Assembly (NCBI RefSeq): GCF_013266755.1
Contig: NZ_JABRWJ010000005.1
Span: forward strand, 434,001 to 498,000
Origin: Pseudaquabacterium terrae
GTDB lineage: Bacteria > Pseudomonadota > Gammaproteobacteria > Burkholderiales > Burkholderiaceae_C
DNA length: 64,000 bases
Reading direction: 5' to 3'
Shown here in pieces: positions 39,324 to 48,556 of the stretch. Below the pieces are notes generated by a model, which had not been told where the DNA came from, did no database searches, and saw only the letters and a list, made by a program, of their open reading frames with translations. A program made the position numbers and the translations under genes. Positions within the stretch are counted from its first letter, which is position 1. Each line of letters begins with the position of its first letter.

Positions 39324-39466
39324 GCAATTTCCATTGACATCCACTTCCTCCCGTCAGTGGCCGCGTAGCTTACGCCCGCTCACCAACCACCGTCCAGCCG
39401 GAGAGTCATCCGCCCGACCGAAACCCCACCCCGGCAAAGCCCGACAATCCCCGGCACCATCGCCCG

Positions 39467-40453
39467 ATGACCCCCCTCTCGATCCTCGACCTCGCCCCCA
39501 TCGTCGAAGGCAGCGATGCCGCCGAAGCGCTGCGCCGCACGCTCGACCTCGCGCAGCACGCCGAAGCCTGGGGCTACAAGCGTTTCTGGCTCGCCGAACA
39601 CCACAACATGGACGGCATCGCGTGTTCGGCCACCGCGGTTCTGGTCGGCCATGTCGCCGGTGGCACGAAGTCGATCCGCGTCGGCTCCGGCGGCGTGATG
39701 CTGCCGAACCATGCGCCGCTGACGGTGGCCGAATCCTTCGGCACGCTGGCGACGCTGTATCCCGGCCGCATCGACCTCGGCCTCGGCCGCGCGCCGGGCA
39801 CCGACCAGGCCACCGCGCGTGCGCTGCGCCGGCACCTGGCGACCGAGCACGAAGACGCCTTCCCGCAGGACGTGCTGGAGCTGCAGGCCTACCTCGGGGA
39901 TGCGCAGCCGGACCAGGCCGTGCGCGCGATTCCCGGCGTCGGCACCCAGGTGCCGATCTGGCTGCTCGGCTCCAGTCTCTACAGTGCGCAGCTCGCGGCC
40001 TACCTGGGCCTGCCCTTCGCCTTCGCGTCGCACTTCGCGCCCGATCTGCTGCTGCAGGCGCTGGAGGTCTACCGCTCAGCCTACCGGCCGTCGAAGGACT
40101 GGCCGAAGCCGCACGCGATGGTCGGCGCGAACGTGATCGTCGCCGACAGCGACGACGAGGCGGCGCGCCTGTTCACGTCGCTGCAGCAACGCTTCCTCGG
40201 CATGCAGCGCGGCCAGCGCGGCCCGCTGCCGCGGCCGATCGATCCGGCGGCAATGGCCGCGCTGTGGAATCCGCGCGAGCAGGCCGGCGTCGAACGCATG
40301 CTGGCCGCCAGCGCGGTCGGCTCACCCGACACCGCGAAGCGCCAGCTCGACGCGCTGATCGAGCGCACGCGCGCCGACGAGCTGATCGTCGCCTGCGCGG
40401 TGCACGACCACGCAGCGCGGCTGCGTTCGTACGAGCTGCTGGCGCGGTTTTGA
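39467..40453 (+). CDS. Luciferase-like flavin-dependent monooxygenase (YhbW type)
   Basis: A 328-residue TIM-barrel oxidoreductase of the bacterial luciferase superfamily. [10 protein letters not shown] at the start, [16 protein letters not shown] (about residues 38-53), the [21 protein letters not shown] block and the [13 protein letters not shown] block are diagnostic of the MsnO8/YhbW subgroup. The substrate is unknown. The last 26 codons recur almost exactly 537 bp downstream (40910-40993), so a tandem paralogue or partial duplication occurred here. Composition is back to the genome average. Confidence 0.9.
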   Translation: MTPLSILDLAPIVEGSDAAEALRRTLDLAQHAEAWGYKRFWLAEHHNMDGIACSATAVLVGHVAGGTKSIRVGSGGVMLPNHAPLTVAESFGTLATLYPGRIDLGLGRAPGTDQATARALRRHLATEHEDAFPQDVLELQAYLGDAQPDQAVRAIPGVGTQVPIWLLGSSLYSAQLAAYLGLPFAFASHFAPDLLLQALEVYRSAYRPSKDWPKPHAMVGANVIVADSDDEAARLFTSLQQRFLGMQRGQRGPLPRPIDPAAMAALWNPREQAGVERMLAASAVGSPDTAKRQLDALIERTRADELIVACAVHDHAARLRSYELLARF

Positions 40454-40469
40454 ATGCGGCCGGGCCCGC

Positions 40470-40847
40470 CTATTGACGGGTGATCACGAAGCGCCGCCCA
40501 TCCGGGAAGACGCCTTCGTAGTTCCTGTCGTCGACGCGCCTGGGTTTCCAGAAGGCGTCGCGACAGCCGTTCAGCGCCTTCGACATCTGGATCTGCAGGT
40601 CGAATCCTTCCACCGTGAGATTCGACACCACGACCGGCGCCTGCACGCCGAGGCACGGATCGTCGCGGTTCTTCGCCAGCAGTTGGTAGCTGCCGGTGCC
40701 GCCACTGAGCGTGAGCTTGGCTTCCCGCGGCAGTCCCTGCGGGCCCGGGAACCGGGCCAGCCACACGCCGTCGAGCGACGAAAGCGACTGGCCGACGGCC
40801 GCTCCACCCATCAGCGCGATACCCGCGGCGACCAGGATTCGGACCAT
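40470..40847 (-). CDS. Small secreted protein of unknown function
   Basis: A 125-residue protein with a signal peptide (VRILVAAGIALMGGAAVGQS) ending near residue 21. The mature part is a small beta-rich domain with two cysteines (DPCLG and NGCRDAFW) that could pair, and the motif YEGVFPDGRRFVI at the end. ATG 40845-40847 was preferred over an upstream ATG because it begins directly with the signal peptide. It lies between the monooxygenase gene and its duplicated 3' fragment, on the opposite strand. No family assigned. Confidence 0.7.
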   Translation of the reverse strand: MVRILVAAGIALMGGAAVGQSLSSLDGVWLARFPGPQGLPREAKLTLSGGTGSYQLLAKNRDDPCLGVQAPVVVSNLTVEGFDLQIQMSKALNGCRDAFWKPRRVDDRNYEGVFPDGRRFVITRQ

Positions 40848-40909
40848 GCACCCGCCGACAACAGCCACAGCGGGACTCTACTCCTCGCCCCGCAGCCGTG
40901 GCCCCGCGG

Positions 40910-40993
40910 GCCGACGAGCTGATCGTCGCCTGCGCGGTGCACGACCATGCGGCGCGGCTGCGTTCGTACGAACCGCTGGCGCGCATGAACTGA
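40910..40993 (+). pseudogene. Duplicated 3' end of the luciferase-like gene
   Basis: Encodes [20 protein letters not shown] followed by EPLARMN and a TGA. The first 21 residues are identical to the C-terminus of the intact gene (40373-40453), with a few synonymous base changes. There is no start codon or upstream domain, so this is a truncated remnant of a tandem copy or a partial duplication. Confidence 0.8.
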
Positions 40994-41142
40994 CGGGCCC
41001 GGCGCTGTGTGGAAAGCGCGGCAACAAACGCGACAACTGCGCGACCGACCTGAAGCGTGACCGTGCGCTTCGAACGCGACACTGGGCCGCATCACCACGT
41101 GACGTGGCTGCGGCCGATGAACGCGCCATTCCCAAGCCAGCC

Positions 41143-42069
41143 ATGAGCAAACAACACGATTCCCCAACGATCGACCTGGACGCCCTGCCATCCGACGCCC
41201 GCGACTTCATCGCCGCCGAACTGAGCGACGGCAACCAGCTGCTGGCAGTCCACGCACCGCCACCGGGCGTCAGTGCGAGCATTTATGTGTTGCTCGCGCG
41301 CGCGCCGCGCACACGCGCTGACGACATCGAAGGCGGCTGGCGCTTCGGCGAGCTTGCACCCGGCCTGCCGGCAGTGCTGGTGATGGTCTCCGAGCCCTGC
41401 GAAGAAGACCCACCGCCGGTGCCTGAGCCGCCCCAAGCACGGCCACGGCACCGTCGGTACCCTGAAGACAGCCCGCTGGTCGCTCGCTTCCGCATCAGCA
41501 TGGCACTCGACTACGACGCCTGGCACGATGGCACCGGCTATGACCTTGAGGCGATCGATGCCGCGAGCCCGGCAGAACGCGAAGCGATGATGCAACTGCT
41601 GATCGACCGCGGCCTCGACGACTGGCGCGACATCGAAGCCGTGACACGGATCGGTGGCGAGAAAGCCGATCAGCTGCTGAAGCGACTTCAACGCCAAGGC
41701 AGTGCTCGCCAGCGCCTGCACGTGCTGCGCCATGCCCCCCAGCAGGTTGACGATCAGCAACGAACGGAGGCGCTGGTGCAAGCGCTCACCGAAGGCGAGA
41801 GTTTCGGCAGCCTGTCGGCCTGCCTGGACGAAGTGGAGGCCTGGCATCCGCCGCCCGTGATCGAAGCGCTCTGGCGCGCGATCGAGCGACCCGACGACAC
41901 GCTCGCCATCAACGGCGCGGCCATGCTGGCCTTCTTGCACGGGCTGGCGGACGAACCCTTCGACTGGAGTCAGCGCCCGTTCTTCCTGCGCTTCGGCAGC
42001 GACGATGCCGACGAGCGAGCTGCCGCGCGTGCCGAACTGAGGCAGCGCATCGCCGAAGCGCAGCCATAG
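41143..42069 (+). CDS. Unknown protein with helical-repeat C-terminal half
   Basis: A 308-residue soluble protein I do not recognise. Residues about 1-85 are an alpha-beta region (DFIAAELSDGNQLLAVHA), about 86-110 a Pro/Glu-rich linker, and about 125-290 a series of amphipathic helices (EREAMMQLLIDRGLDDWRDI and similar) reminiscent of HEAT-like repeats. This would suit an adaptor or immunity-type protein, but nothing proves it. The ATG at 41143 lies 150 bp past the duplicated luciferase fragment. Codon use fits the genome. It converges with the acyl-CoA dehydrogenase gene with 4 bp between. Confidence 0.65.
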   Translation: MSKQHDSPTIDLDALPSDARDFIAAELSDGNQLLAVHAPPPGVSASIYVLLARAPRTRADDIEGGWRFGELAPGLPAVLVMVSEPCEEDPPPVPEPPQARPRHRRYPEDSPLVARFRISMALDYDAWHDGTGYDLEAIDAASPAEREAMMQLLIDRGLDDWRDIEAVTRIGGEKADQLLKRLQRQGSARQRLHVLRHAPQQVDDQQRTEALVQALTEGESFGSLSACLDEVEAWHPPPVIEALWRAIERPDDTLAINGAAMLAFLHGLADEPFDWSQRPFFLRFGSDDADERAAARAELRQRIAEAQP

Positions 42070-42073
42070 CTGC

Positions 42074-43897
42074 TCACAACCACGCCGGGTCGACGTCCAG
42101 CACGCTCGCCTCGGTGCAGCGCAGCAGCGCGTGGCGCGCCTGCATCGGCGCGAGCTCGGTGGTCAGGAAATGGTCCATGGCCGCCAACTTTCCGCGATAG
42201 AAGTCGGCTGCGCTGCCCTCGGCCTGCGCCAGCGCACGGGTCGCGGCGAGACCTTGCTTCAGCCACAGCCAGCCGACGACGCTGTGGCCGAACAGCTGCA
42301 TGAAGTCCCAGGCGCCGGCGAGCGCGCGGCGCGGGTCGTCGCGCAGCGCATGGCCGAGCGAGCGGATCGTCTCGCCCAGTGCTTCCCACGCCTCGGCCAA
42401 CTGGCCGGCCTGTGATGCCAGCACGCCGGCCTGCGCCTGCAGGCCGCCATCGGCCGCGGCGCGGGCCTGGGCGATGGTCTCGTTCACTTCCTGCGCCAGC
42501 GCGCCGAACGCCGCGCCGTCGTCGCCGAAGAGCTTGCGGCCCAGCAGGTCGAGCGCCTGGATGCCGTTGGTGCCTTCGTGCAGCGCATTGAGCCGGTTGT
42601 CGCGCCAGTGCTGCTCGACGGGGAAGTCGCGCGTGTAGCCGTAGCCGCCGAGCACCTGGATCGCCAGGTCGTTGGCCGCAGTGCCGAAGTGCGAGTTCCA
42701 GGCCTTGACCACCGGCGTCAGCAGCTCGAGCAGGCGGCCGGCGCGCTCGCGGGCTTCGCGCCCGCTCGCGTGCTGCTGCAGGTCGTGCAGCCAGGCCGCG
42801 TGCAGCGCGAGCGACAACGCGCCCTCGGCAAGCGCCTTCTGCGTCAGCAGCATGCGCCGCACGTCGGCATGCTCGACGATCGCCACCGGCGCCTGCTGCA
42901 CGTCGCGGCCGAGCCGGCCCTGGCGGCGTTCACGCGCATAGTCCAGCGCCGCGCGGTAGCCCGCCAGCGCGACCATCGCCGAGCCGAGGCCGACACCGAT
43001 GCGCGCTCCATTCATCATCTGGAACATCGCCGCCAGGCCTTCGTGCGGCCGGCCCAGCAGCTCGCCGGTGCACTCGCCCTGCTCGCCGAAGTTCAGCATC
43101 GCCGAGGTCGTGCCGCGAAAGCCGAGCTTGTGGATCAGGCCGGCCAGCGCCACGTCGTTGCGCTCGCCCGGCGATCCGTCCGGCCGCAGCTTGAACTTCG
43201 GCACGATGAACAGCGACAGGCCCTTGACGCCGGGCGGTGCGCCGTCGATGCGTGCCAGCACCAGGTGCACGATGTTCTCGGTGATCTGATGGTCGCCGGC
43301 GGTGATGAAGAGCTTGCGGCCGCGGATCGCGTAGCGGCCGTCGGGCTGCGGCGTCGCGCTGCTGCGCAGGTCGCCGAGCGACGAGCCGGCCTGCGGCTCG
43401 GTCAGCACCATCGTGCCGAACCAGTGGCCCGCGAGCAGCTTCGGTAGATAACGTTCTATCTGAGCGGCCGTGCCTTGCGTCTTGATGACGTCGGCGACGC
43501 CGGCGGTCAGTGTCGCGTAGGCCTCGATCGCGATGTTCGCGGCCTTGAACAGGCCCCAGCAGCCCATCGCGACGCTGAGCGGCAGCTGCATGCCGCCGTC
43601 GGCCGCGTCGTGCGTCGCGGCGATGAAGCCGGCGTCGGCAAAGGCGCGCAGCGCGGCACCGGTGCTGGCGGGCAGCGTGATGCGCTGGCCGTCGAAGCCG
43701 GGCTCGTGCTCGTCACTCGCCCGGTGGCAGGGCGCGAAGCGTTCGGCCGCGATGGTCTCGGCCGCCTGCAGGGCGGCCCGCAGCGTCTCGGCGCCGTGGT
43801 CGGCGAAACGCGGCAGCGCGAGCAGGCCGGGCGCATCGAGCAGCTCGAAGAGTTGGAAGACGAGCTCGCGATGGTGGTCTGCCAGCGTGGACATCAT
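42074..43897 (-). CDS. Acyl-CoA dehydrogenase family protein
   Basis: A 607-residue flavoenzyme of the long acyl-CoA dehydrogenase class with an extra C-terminal helical domain. The FAD/acyl-CoA core (about 50-460) shows TMVLTEPQAGSSLGDL, KLFITAGDH, the GARIGVGLGS block and QVLGGYGYTRDFPVEQ with HEGTNGIQALDLLGRK. It oxidises an acyl-CoA thioester to the enoyl-CoA. The start (two consecutive ATGs at 43892-43897) overlaps the esterase stop. It is the third gene of an operon that begins with the TonB receptor, so its substrate is probably the acyl part of whatever that receptor imports. Confidence 0.92.
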   Translation of the reverse strand: MMSTLADHHRELVFQLFELLDAPGLLALPRFADHGAETLRAALQAAETIAAERFAPCHRASDEHEPGFDGQRITLPASTGAALRAFADAGFIAATHDAADGGMQLPLSVAMGCWGLFKAANIAIEAYATLTAGVADVIKTQGTAAQIERYLPKLLAGHWFGTMVLTEPQAGSSLGDLRSSATPQPDGRYAIRGRKLFITAGDHQITENIVHLVLARIDGAPPGVKGLSLFIVPKFKLRPDGSPGERNDVALAGLIHKLGFRGTTSAMLNFGEQGECTGELLGRPHEGLAAMFQMMNGARIGVGLGSAMVALAGYRAALDYARERRQGRLGRDVQQAPVAIVEHADVRRMLLTQKALAEGALSLALHAAWLHDLQQHASGREARERAGRLLELLTPVVKAWNSHFGTAANDLAIQVLGGYGYTRDFPVEQHWRDNRLNALHEGTNGIQALDLLGRKLFGDDGAAFGALAQEVNETIAQARAAADGGLQAQAGVLASQAGQLAEAWEALGETIRSLGHALRDDPRRALAGAWDFMQLFGHSVVGWLWLKQGLAATRALAQAEGSAADFYRGKLAAMDHFLTTELAPMQARHALLRCTEASVLDVDPAWL

Positions 43898-45039
43898 CCG
43901 ACGCAGCGGTACAGCGCCTCGGACAAGGCGGCCGCGTTCGGCCCGCCGATGATGCCGGGCGCCATGCGGTTCATCATGTACGCGAAGGTCAGGCGCCGGT
44001 CGGCATCGTTGATGACGATCGAGCCACCCCAGCCGCCCCAGAAGCAGACCCGGCCCTCGGGGATGAAGGGCAGCAGCGCCGGCTGCGGCAGGCCCCAGCC
44101 GAGGCCCATGCGCATCGGCAGCCCGAGCACCAGGTCCATGCCCTCGGCCTGCGGCTCGAAGATGCGCTCGATGGTCTGCGGCGACAGCAGGCGCACGCCG
44201 TCGACTTCGCCGCCGCAGGCGATCAGCGACTGGATGCGGGCCACCGAGCGCGCATTGCCGTGGCCGTTGGCCGCGCCGATGTCGGCCTGCTGCCAGGCCG
44301 GCGTCCAGCTGACCGTCGCGTCGGGCAGCGGATTGGTCAGCGTCTTGAACATCGGGCTCGCCGGATCCAGCGTCGCCATGTCGATCGGCAGCGGCGGCGG
44401 CGGCACGACACGGGCCACGCGCTCGCTTTCCGAGGCCGGCAGACCGATGTGGAAATCGGCGCCGAGCGGCTGCGCGATCTGCTCGGCGAAGAAGCGGCCG
44501 AGCTTCTGGCCGGTGATGCGGCGCACCACCTCGCCGACCAGGTGGCCGTAGTTCAGCGCGTGGTAGCCCGAGGCACTGCCGGGCGCCCACCAGGGTGATT
44601 GCGCGGCGAGCAGCCGGGTGCTGAGATCCCAGTCGCACAACACATCGGTATTGACCGGCTGCTCCCAGCCCGAGACACCGGAGGTATGCCCCAGCAGGTG
44701 CCGCACCAGCACCTCGCCCTTGCCGGCGGCGCCGAACTCGGGCCAATAACGCCTGACCGGTGCGTCCACGTTCAGCTCGCCGCGCTCGACCAGCAGCAGC
44801 GCGGCCAGCGAGGTCATCGTCTTGGTCGTCGACCAGACGTGCGTCAGCGTGTCGCTGCGCCACGGTCGCGTGCGCGCCTCGTCGGCATGGCCGCCCCACA
44901 GGTCGACCACCGGCTCGCCGTCCAGCGTCACCGCGAGCGAGGCGCCGAGGTCCTCGTCGTTGGCGAACAGCGCGGCGAAGCGGGCGCGCAGCGGCTCGAA
45001 ACGCGCGGCGCAGCGGCCTTGTACGGTTGGCGCGTGCAT
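43894..45039 (-). CDS. Serine beta-lactamase-fold esterase (EstB-like)
   Basis: A 381-residue member of the class C beta-lactamase-related hydrolases. The active-site S-x-x-K is STTK (about residue 70), with a tyrosine in the ALNYGHLVGE block as second motif. A Trp-Gly-Gly region near the C-terminus (FWGGWGGS) replaces the usual HTG triad. These proteins are usually esterases, not penicillin hydrolases. No signal peptide is present, so it acts in the cytoplasm. It starts 2 bp after the TonB receptor gene and overlaps the acyl-CoA dehydrogenase gene, giving a tight three-gene operon for import and cleavage of an ester. Confidence 0.88.
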   Translation of the reverse strand: MHAPTVQGRCAARFEPLRARFAALFANDEDLGASLAVTLDGEPVVDLWGGHADEARTRPWRSDTLTHVWSTTKTMTSLAALLLVERGELNVDAPVRRYWPEFGAAGKGEVLVRHLLGHTSGVSGWEQPVNTDVLCDWDLSTRLLAAQSPWWAPGSASGYHALNYGHLVGEVVRRITGQKLGRFFAEQIAQPLGADFHIGLPASESERVARVVPPPPLPIDMATLDPASPMFKTLTNPLPDATVSWTPAWQQADIGAANGHGNARSVARIQSLIACGGEVDGVRLLSPQTIERIFEPQAEGMDLVLGLPMRMGLGWGLPQPALLPFIPEGRVCFWGGWGGSIVINDADRRLTFAYMMNRMAPGIIGGPNAAALSEALYRCVG

Positions 45040-45041
45040 GC

Positions 45042-47282
45042 TCAGAACTCCAGAGACGCGCCGATGCCGAATTGCCGCGGCGGCGTGTAGGTGACCTGGC
45101 GCGCCGCGCCGAGCAACGGCGACGCGATGCTCATGCTGGTGATCGCGGTCTTGTCGGTCGCGTTGCGCACCCAGCCGTAGACCTTCCACTTGCCGTTGGC
45201 CGGCCGGATCGAGGCCGACAGGTTCAGCATCCCGTAGCTGTCCTGCACCGCATCGGCGGTGTTGAACTCGGTGAAGAAGACCTTGCTGCGCCAGACGACG
45301 TCGGCGCGCATGCTGGCGCGCATGCCGGCGATCGTCGGCGTGTACTCGGCGCTCAGCGCGGCCTGCGACTTCGAGGCGAACGCGAGCTGGTTGCCCTTGA
45401 CGTTGACCGGCGGCGTCATGTTGCGCAGGTCGGCGTTGACGAAGTCCTTGTACTTCGGGTCCATCAGCCCGAGGCCCAGGCCCAGCGTCAATTCCGCCGC
45501 CGGCTTGACGCCGATCTCGACTTCCACACCGTTGATGCGCGACTTCGCCGCATTGGCCAGGATCACCGTGGCCGTGCCGACCTGCGAGACCTGCATGTCC
45601 TTGTAGTCGGTGGAGAACACCGCGGCGCTGAAGGCGCCGCGGCGCTGCCAGAAGCTGGTCTTGAAGCCGAGCTCGACGCCGAGCGACTTCTCCGGCCTCA
45701 CCAGGTTGCCCTGCACCGAGCCCAAGTTCACCGCGCCGGACTTGAAGCCGCTGGCCACGCGGCCATAGGCCAGTGCGTCGGCGCTGAGCTTGTATTCGGC
45801 GCCGAGCGAGGCCGGCGTGCTGGTCCAGCTGTCGCTCGGCGTGCCGCGCGCGTTGAGGCCGAATGCTGCTATCTGCTGGTATTCCTCGGCGCGCTTGCTG
45901 TCGCGGTTGTAGCGCAGGCCACCGAGCAGCGAGAACTTCGGCGTCAGCGCATAGCGGAAGTCACCGTACACCGCGCTCGAGCGCGTGAAGACCTTGCCGC
46001 CGAGCACGAACGCGACGCCGCCGGGCATCGGCACCGTGAACGGTGCGCCCGGCGCCAGGAAGCCGAGCGGGATCTGCGTCTGGATGTCGATGTCCTGGCG
46101 CTGGTCGAAGCGCAGGTGCGTCGCGCCGACCAGCCATTGCAGCGCTCCCCCCTCCTCCGACGCGATGTGCACGTCGATGCTCTTGTCGGTGCTGGCGGTC
46201 GAGAAGCTGCTGGTCGCCACCAGCGCCTCGGTGGTGTCCGAATCCCAGAAGCGGTCGGCCTCGCTCTTGCGCCAGCTCAAGGTCGCACGCAGCGTGTGCG
46301 CGCCGACCGGCTGTTCGAGGATCGCCTGCACCGAGCTGACGTCGATCTGATTGGAGGCGCCCTGGCTCTCGACGATCCGCGGATCGGTGCTCGGCACGGC
46401 GCCGAACAGCAGCTGCGGGATCATCACCGGGTCGGCCAGCAGCGGCATGCTCGGACCCGCGTCCTTCTGGCGATAGTGGCCGGCGATCAGGCGCAGGTTG
46501 GTGCCGCTGCTGAAGTCGGTGGCGGTCTGCAGGCGGATCGCGCGCGAGTCGTGGTCGTCGAGCTTGTCGGGGCCGACGGTGCTGCGCCCGCCCGGCAGCA
46601 CCGGGCCGAAGGACTGGCCGGCGAGCGGGTTGCTGGTGTAGCCGTCGAGCTGCTTGGCCTGGAACGACAGCCGGCCCAGCGTGCCGCCGCCCGAACCGCC
46701 AAACAAGGGACCCGAGACGAAGCCCTCGACCTCGCGCCGGCCGTATTCGCCGAACAGCACGCCGCCCTTGGCCTGGAAATTCGCGGTCGGCCGCGCGGCG
46801 ATCAGGTTCATCGCGCCGCCGGTCGCGTTCCGGCCGTAGAGCGCGCCCTGCGGCCCGCGCAGGATCTCGACGCGCTGGGTGTCGAACAGGCTGACGTTCG
46901 AGCTCGTCTGGTCCGACACGTAGCTGCCGTCGGCATACAGCGCGACGCCGGGGTCGCCGCCGGCGAGGATGAAGACATTGCCGATGCCCCGCACGAAGAT
47001 CTGCGAGGCGCCCTGGCCGGTGGTGAAGCTGGTGTTCGGGCTCAGTGCCAGCATGTCGGCGAAGTTGGTCGCGCCCTGCTCGGCGAGCTTGCTGCCGTTC
47101 AGCGCGGTGATCGAGGCCGGCGTCGTGTCGAGCACCGTGGTGCGCTTCTCGGCGGTGATCGTGATGCGCTCGATCTGCGTGCCCGAGCTTTCGGGCGCTG
47201 CCTGCGCGCGCACGCCGAGCGCGGTGCTTGCAAGCAGGCCGCCGACGATCAATTCGGTCACCGGGTTCAGTCTCAACTTCAT
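45042..47282 (-). CDS. TonB-dependent outer-membrane receptor
   Basis: A 746-residue receptor. A signal peptide (LIVGGLLASTALGVRAQA) is followed by the N-terminal box ERITITAEKR, the plug domain (QIFVRGIGN, RVEILRGPQGALYGRNATGGAMNLI) and a 22-strand barrel ending in the terminal aromatic residue Phe. It lacks an extra signalling domain, so it does not act through a sigma/anti-sigma pair. Its style (TPASITALNGSKL, RGIGN) is that of receptors for hydrophobic organics more than siderophores. ATG 47280-47282 was chosen at the signal peptide. It leads the operon with esterase and acyl-CoA dehydrogenase and is probably controlled by the upstream AraC-type regulator. Confidence 0.92.
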   Translation of the reverse strand: MKLRLNPVTELIVGGLLASTALGVRAQAAPESSGTQIERITITAEKRTTVLDTTPASITALNGSKLAEQGATNFADMLALSPNTSFTTGQGASQIFVRGIGNVFILAGGDPGVALYADGSYVSDQTSSNVSLFDTQRVEILRGPQGALYGRNATGGAMNLIAARPTANFQAKGGVLFGEYGRREVEGFVSGPLFGGSGGGTLGRLSFQAKQLDGYTSNPLAGQSFGPVLPGGRSTVGPDKLDDHDSRAIRLQTATDFSSGTNLRLIAGHYRQKDAGPSMPLLADPVMIPQLLFGAVPSTDPRIVESQGASNQIDVSSVQAILEQPVGAHTLRATLSWRKSEADRFWDSDTTEALVATSSFSTASTDKSIDVHIASEEGGALQWLVGATHLRFDQRQDIDIQTQIPLGFLAPGAPFTVPMPGGVAFVLGGKVFTRSSAVYGDFRYALTPKFSLLGGLRYNRDSKRAEEYQQIAAFGLNARGTPSDSWTSTPASLGAEYKLSADALAYGRVASGFKSGAVNLGSVQGNLVRPEKSLGVELGFKTSFWQRRGAFSAAVFSTDYKDMQVSQVGTATVILANAAKSRINGVEVEIGVKPAAELTLGLGLGLMDPKYKDFVNADLRNMTPPVNVKGNQLAFASKSQAALSAEYTPTIAGMRASMRADVVWRSKVFFTEFNTADAVQDSYGMLNLSASIRPANGKWKVYGWVRNATDKTAITSMSIASPLLGAARQVTYTPPRQFGIGASLEF

Positions 47283-47355
47283 GGCGATGTCTCCGCGCGT
47301 TGGCTTTGTGGATGCGTTCGCGGTCATCGTCGGGCGGCGCGCCGAAAGCGTCTAT

Positions 47356-47375
47356 CGGCTTTCAGAAGCGGCTTG
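47356..47375. promoter_or_regulatory. Direct repeat in the receptor promoter
   Basis: CGGCTTT (47356-47362) and CGGCTTG (47369-47375) are spaced 13 bp start to start, about 75 bp before the receptor start codon. AraC-family activators often bind direct half-sites of this type. This is a weak match without a known consensus. Confidence 0.3.
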
Positions 47376-47413
47376 TGCCGAATCGGAAGACCCCGGGGAA
47401 GTCCCAAGGCGGG

Positions 47414-47429
47414 TGTCGCGACCGCGACA
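47414..47429. promoter_or_regulatory. 16-bp palindrome between the AraC-type gene and the receptor gene
   Basis: TGTCGCG (47414-47420) and CGCGACA (47423-47429) with a 2-bp centre form a perfect inverted repeat, 8 bp after the regulator stop codon. It may be an operator for the receptor operon or a 3' hairpin of the regulator mRNA; no T-run follows. Confidence 0.4.
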
Positions 47430-47437
47430 GCGAGGCT

Positions 47438-48472
47438 TCAGCGCGGCGGTATCAGCGGCGAGCGCCGCAGCGTCTGGCTCGGCGTTTCGCCGAACCGTTC
47501 GCGGTAGCGCGCCGCGAAGCTGCCGAGCTGCAGGAAGCCCCATTGCACGGCGATCTCGGTCACCGTGACCTCGCCGCCGGGCGCCATCAGCGCCTCGTGC
47601 ACGCGGTCGAGCCGGTACTGCTGCAGGTAGCGCAGCGGCGAGATGCCTAGGTGCTTCTCGAAGCCGAGCGCCAGCGCACGCACGCCGACGCCGGCGGCTT
47701 CGGCGATGTCGGCGATGGAGGGCAACTCGGCCGCATGGGCATGGATGAAGTCGCGCGCGCGCCGCGTCGACGCCGGCAGCGCGGCGGGCTGCTCGAGCGT
47801 GTGGGCGTAGTTGTTCGGCCAGGCGAGCAGGATCTCGTACAGCGCGGCATCGCGCAGGCTGCGCTCGAGCCGCCCTGCCGCGGCCTGCGCGTAGGCCGGC
47901 GTGGCCGCCAGGTGCGACATCACGCGCAGCAGCGCCGCGGTCTGCGGGCTGTTGGCCGCCACGCGTTCCTCGAAGCGCAGCGCGTGCGAGAGGTCGGAGC
48001 CGAGCAGCGAGCGGCAGGCGGCGATCATGTCGGCCTGCGTGACGCGCAGGTTGCGCATCTCCATGTCGGCCGACATCGTCAGCCGCTGCACGCTGTCGGG
48101 GGCCATCACCGCGGCCTCGCCGGGCACGTACGGACGCTGCTGCACGTCGGTCTGCACCAGGCCGCTGCGCAGGTACGAGAACACCCAATGGCCGTGGGCC
48201 TGCGACATGCTGGCCACGGCGGGCGAGCCGTAGCGCACCTCGCCCAGGTGCAGGTGCGCGAACTCGAAGCCGCGCAGCCGCATGTTCAGCGCCGTGCCGC
48301 CATCGAGCCGCAGCGCATGCGGACCGTAGACGCGCGACAGGTAGGCCTGCGCATGCTCGGTCTCGCGGGTCTCGAACAGCGAGACGAAGCGCCGGTCGCC
48401 GAGCACCGCGTCGACCTCGGTCGACGACAGGGCGGCTTCATGCGGGGCTTGCGACGTTGCGGCGGCGGCCAT
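47438..48472 (-). CDS. AraC-family transcription regulator
   Basis: A 344-residue regulator. An N-terminal AraC-binding-like cupin region (about 20-200) is followed by two helix-turn-helix units: SIADIAEAAGVGVRALALGF and TVTEIAVQWGFLQLGSFAARY. It is transcribed toward the TonB receptor operon with 155 bp between, and is the likely activator. The effector is probably the imported compound or a breakdown product. Candidate sites in the gap are the direct repeat at 47356 and the palindrome at 47414. Confidence 0.9.
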   Translation of the reverse strand: MAAAATSQAPHEAALSSTEVDAVLGDRRFVSLFETRETEHAQAYLSRVYGPHALRLDGGTALNMRLRGFEFAHLHLGEVRYGSPAVASMSQAHGHWVFSYLRSGLVQTDVQQRPYVPGEAAVMAPDSVQRLTMSADMEMRNLRVTQADMIAACRSLLGSDLSHALRFEERVAANSPQTAALLRVMSHLAATPAYAQAAAGRLERSLRDAALYEILLAWPNNYAHTLEQPAALPASTRRARDFIHAHAAELPSIADIAEAAGVGVRALALGFEKHLGISPLRYLQQYRLDRVHEALMAPGGEVTVTEIAVQWGFLQLGSFAARYRERFGETPSQTLRRSPLIPPR

Positions 48473-48556
48473 GCCGCGTTTTAGGGCAATTCCCGCCCGG
48501 CCGCCATCAGGCCGAGCGCGGCTGTTGTGTATTTGTTCTGGCGAGCGCTCGCGGGC

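Noticed and set aside
43894-45039. Beta-lactamase resistance gene
   Set aside because: The S-x-x-K serine-hydrolase motif is present, but there is no signal peptide and the gene is in an operon with a TonB receptor and acyl-CoA dehydrogenase, which fits an esterase.
47283-47437. Cobalamin riboswitch before the TonB receptor gene
   Set aside because: The region lacks the conserved B12-box and the core helices; the receptor is more likely controlled by the adjacent AraC-type regulator.
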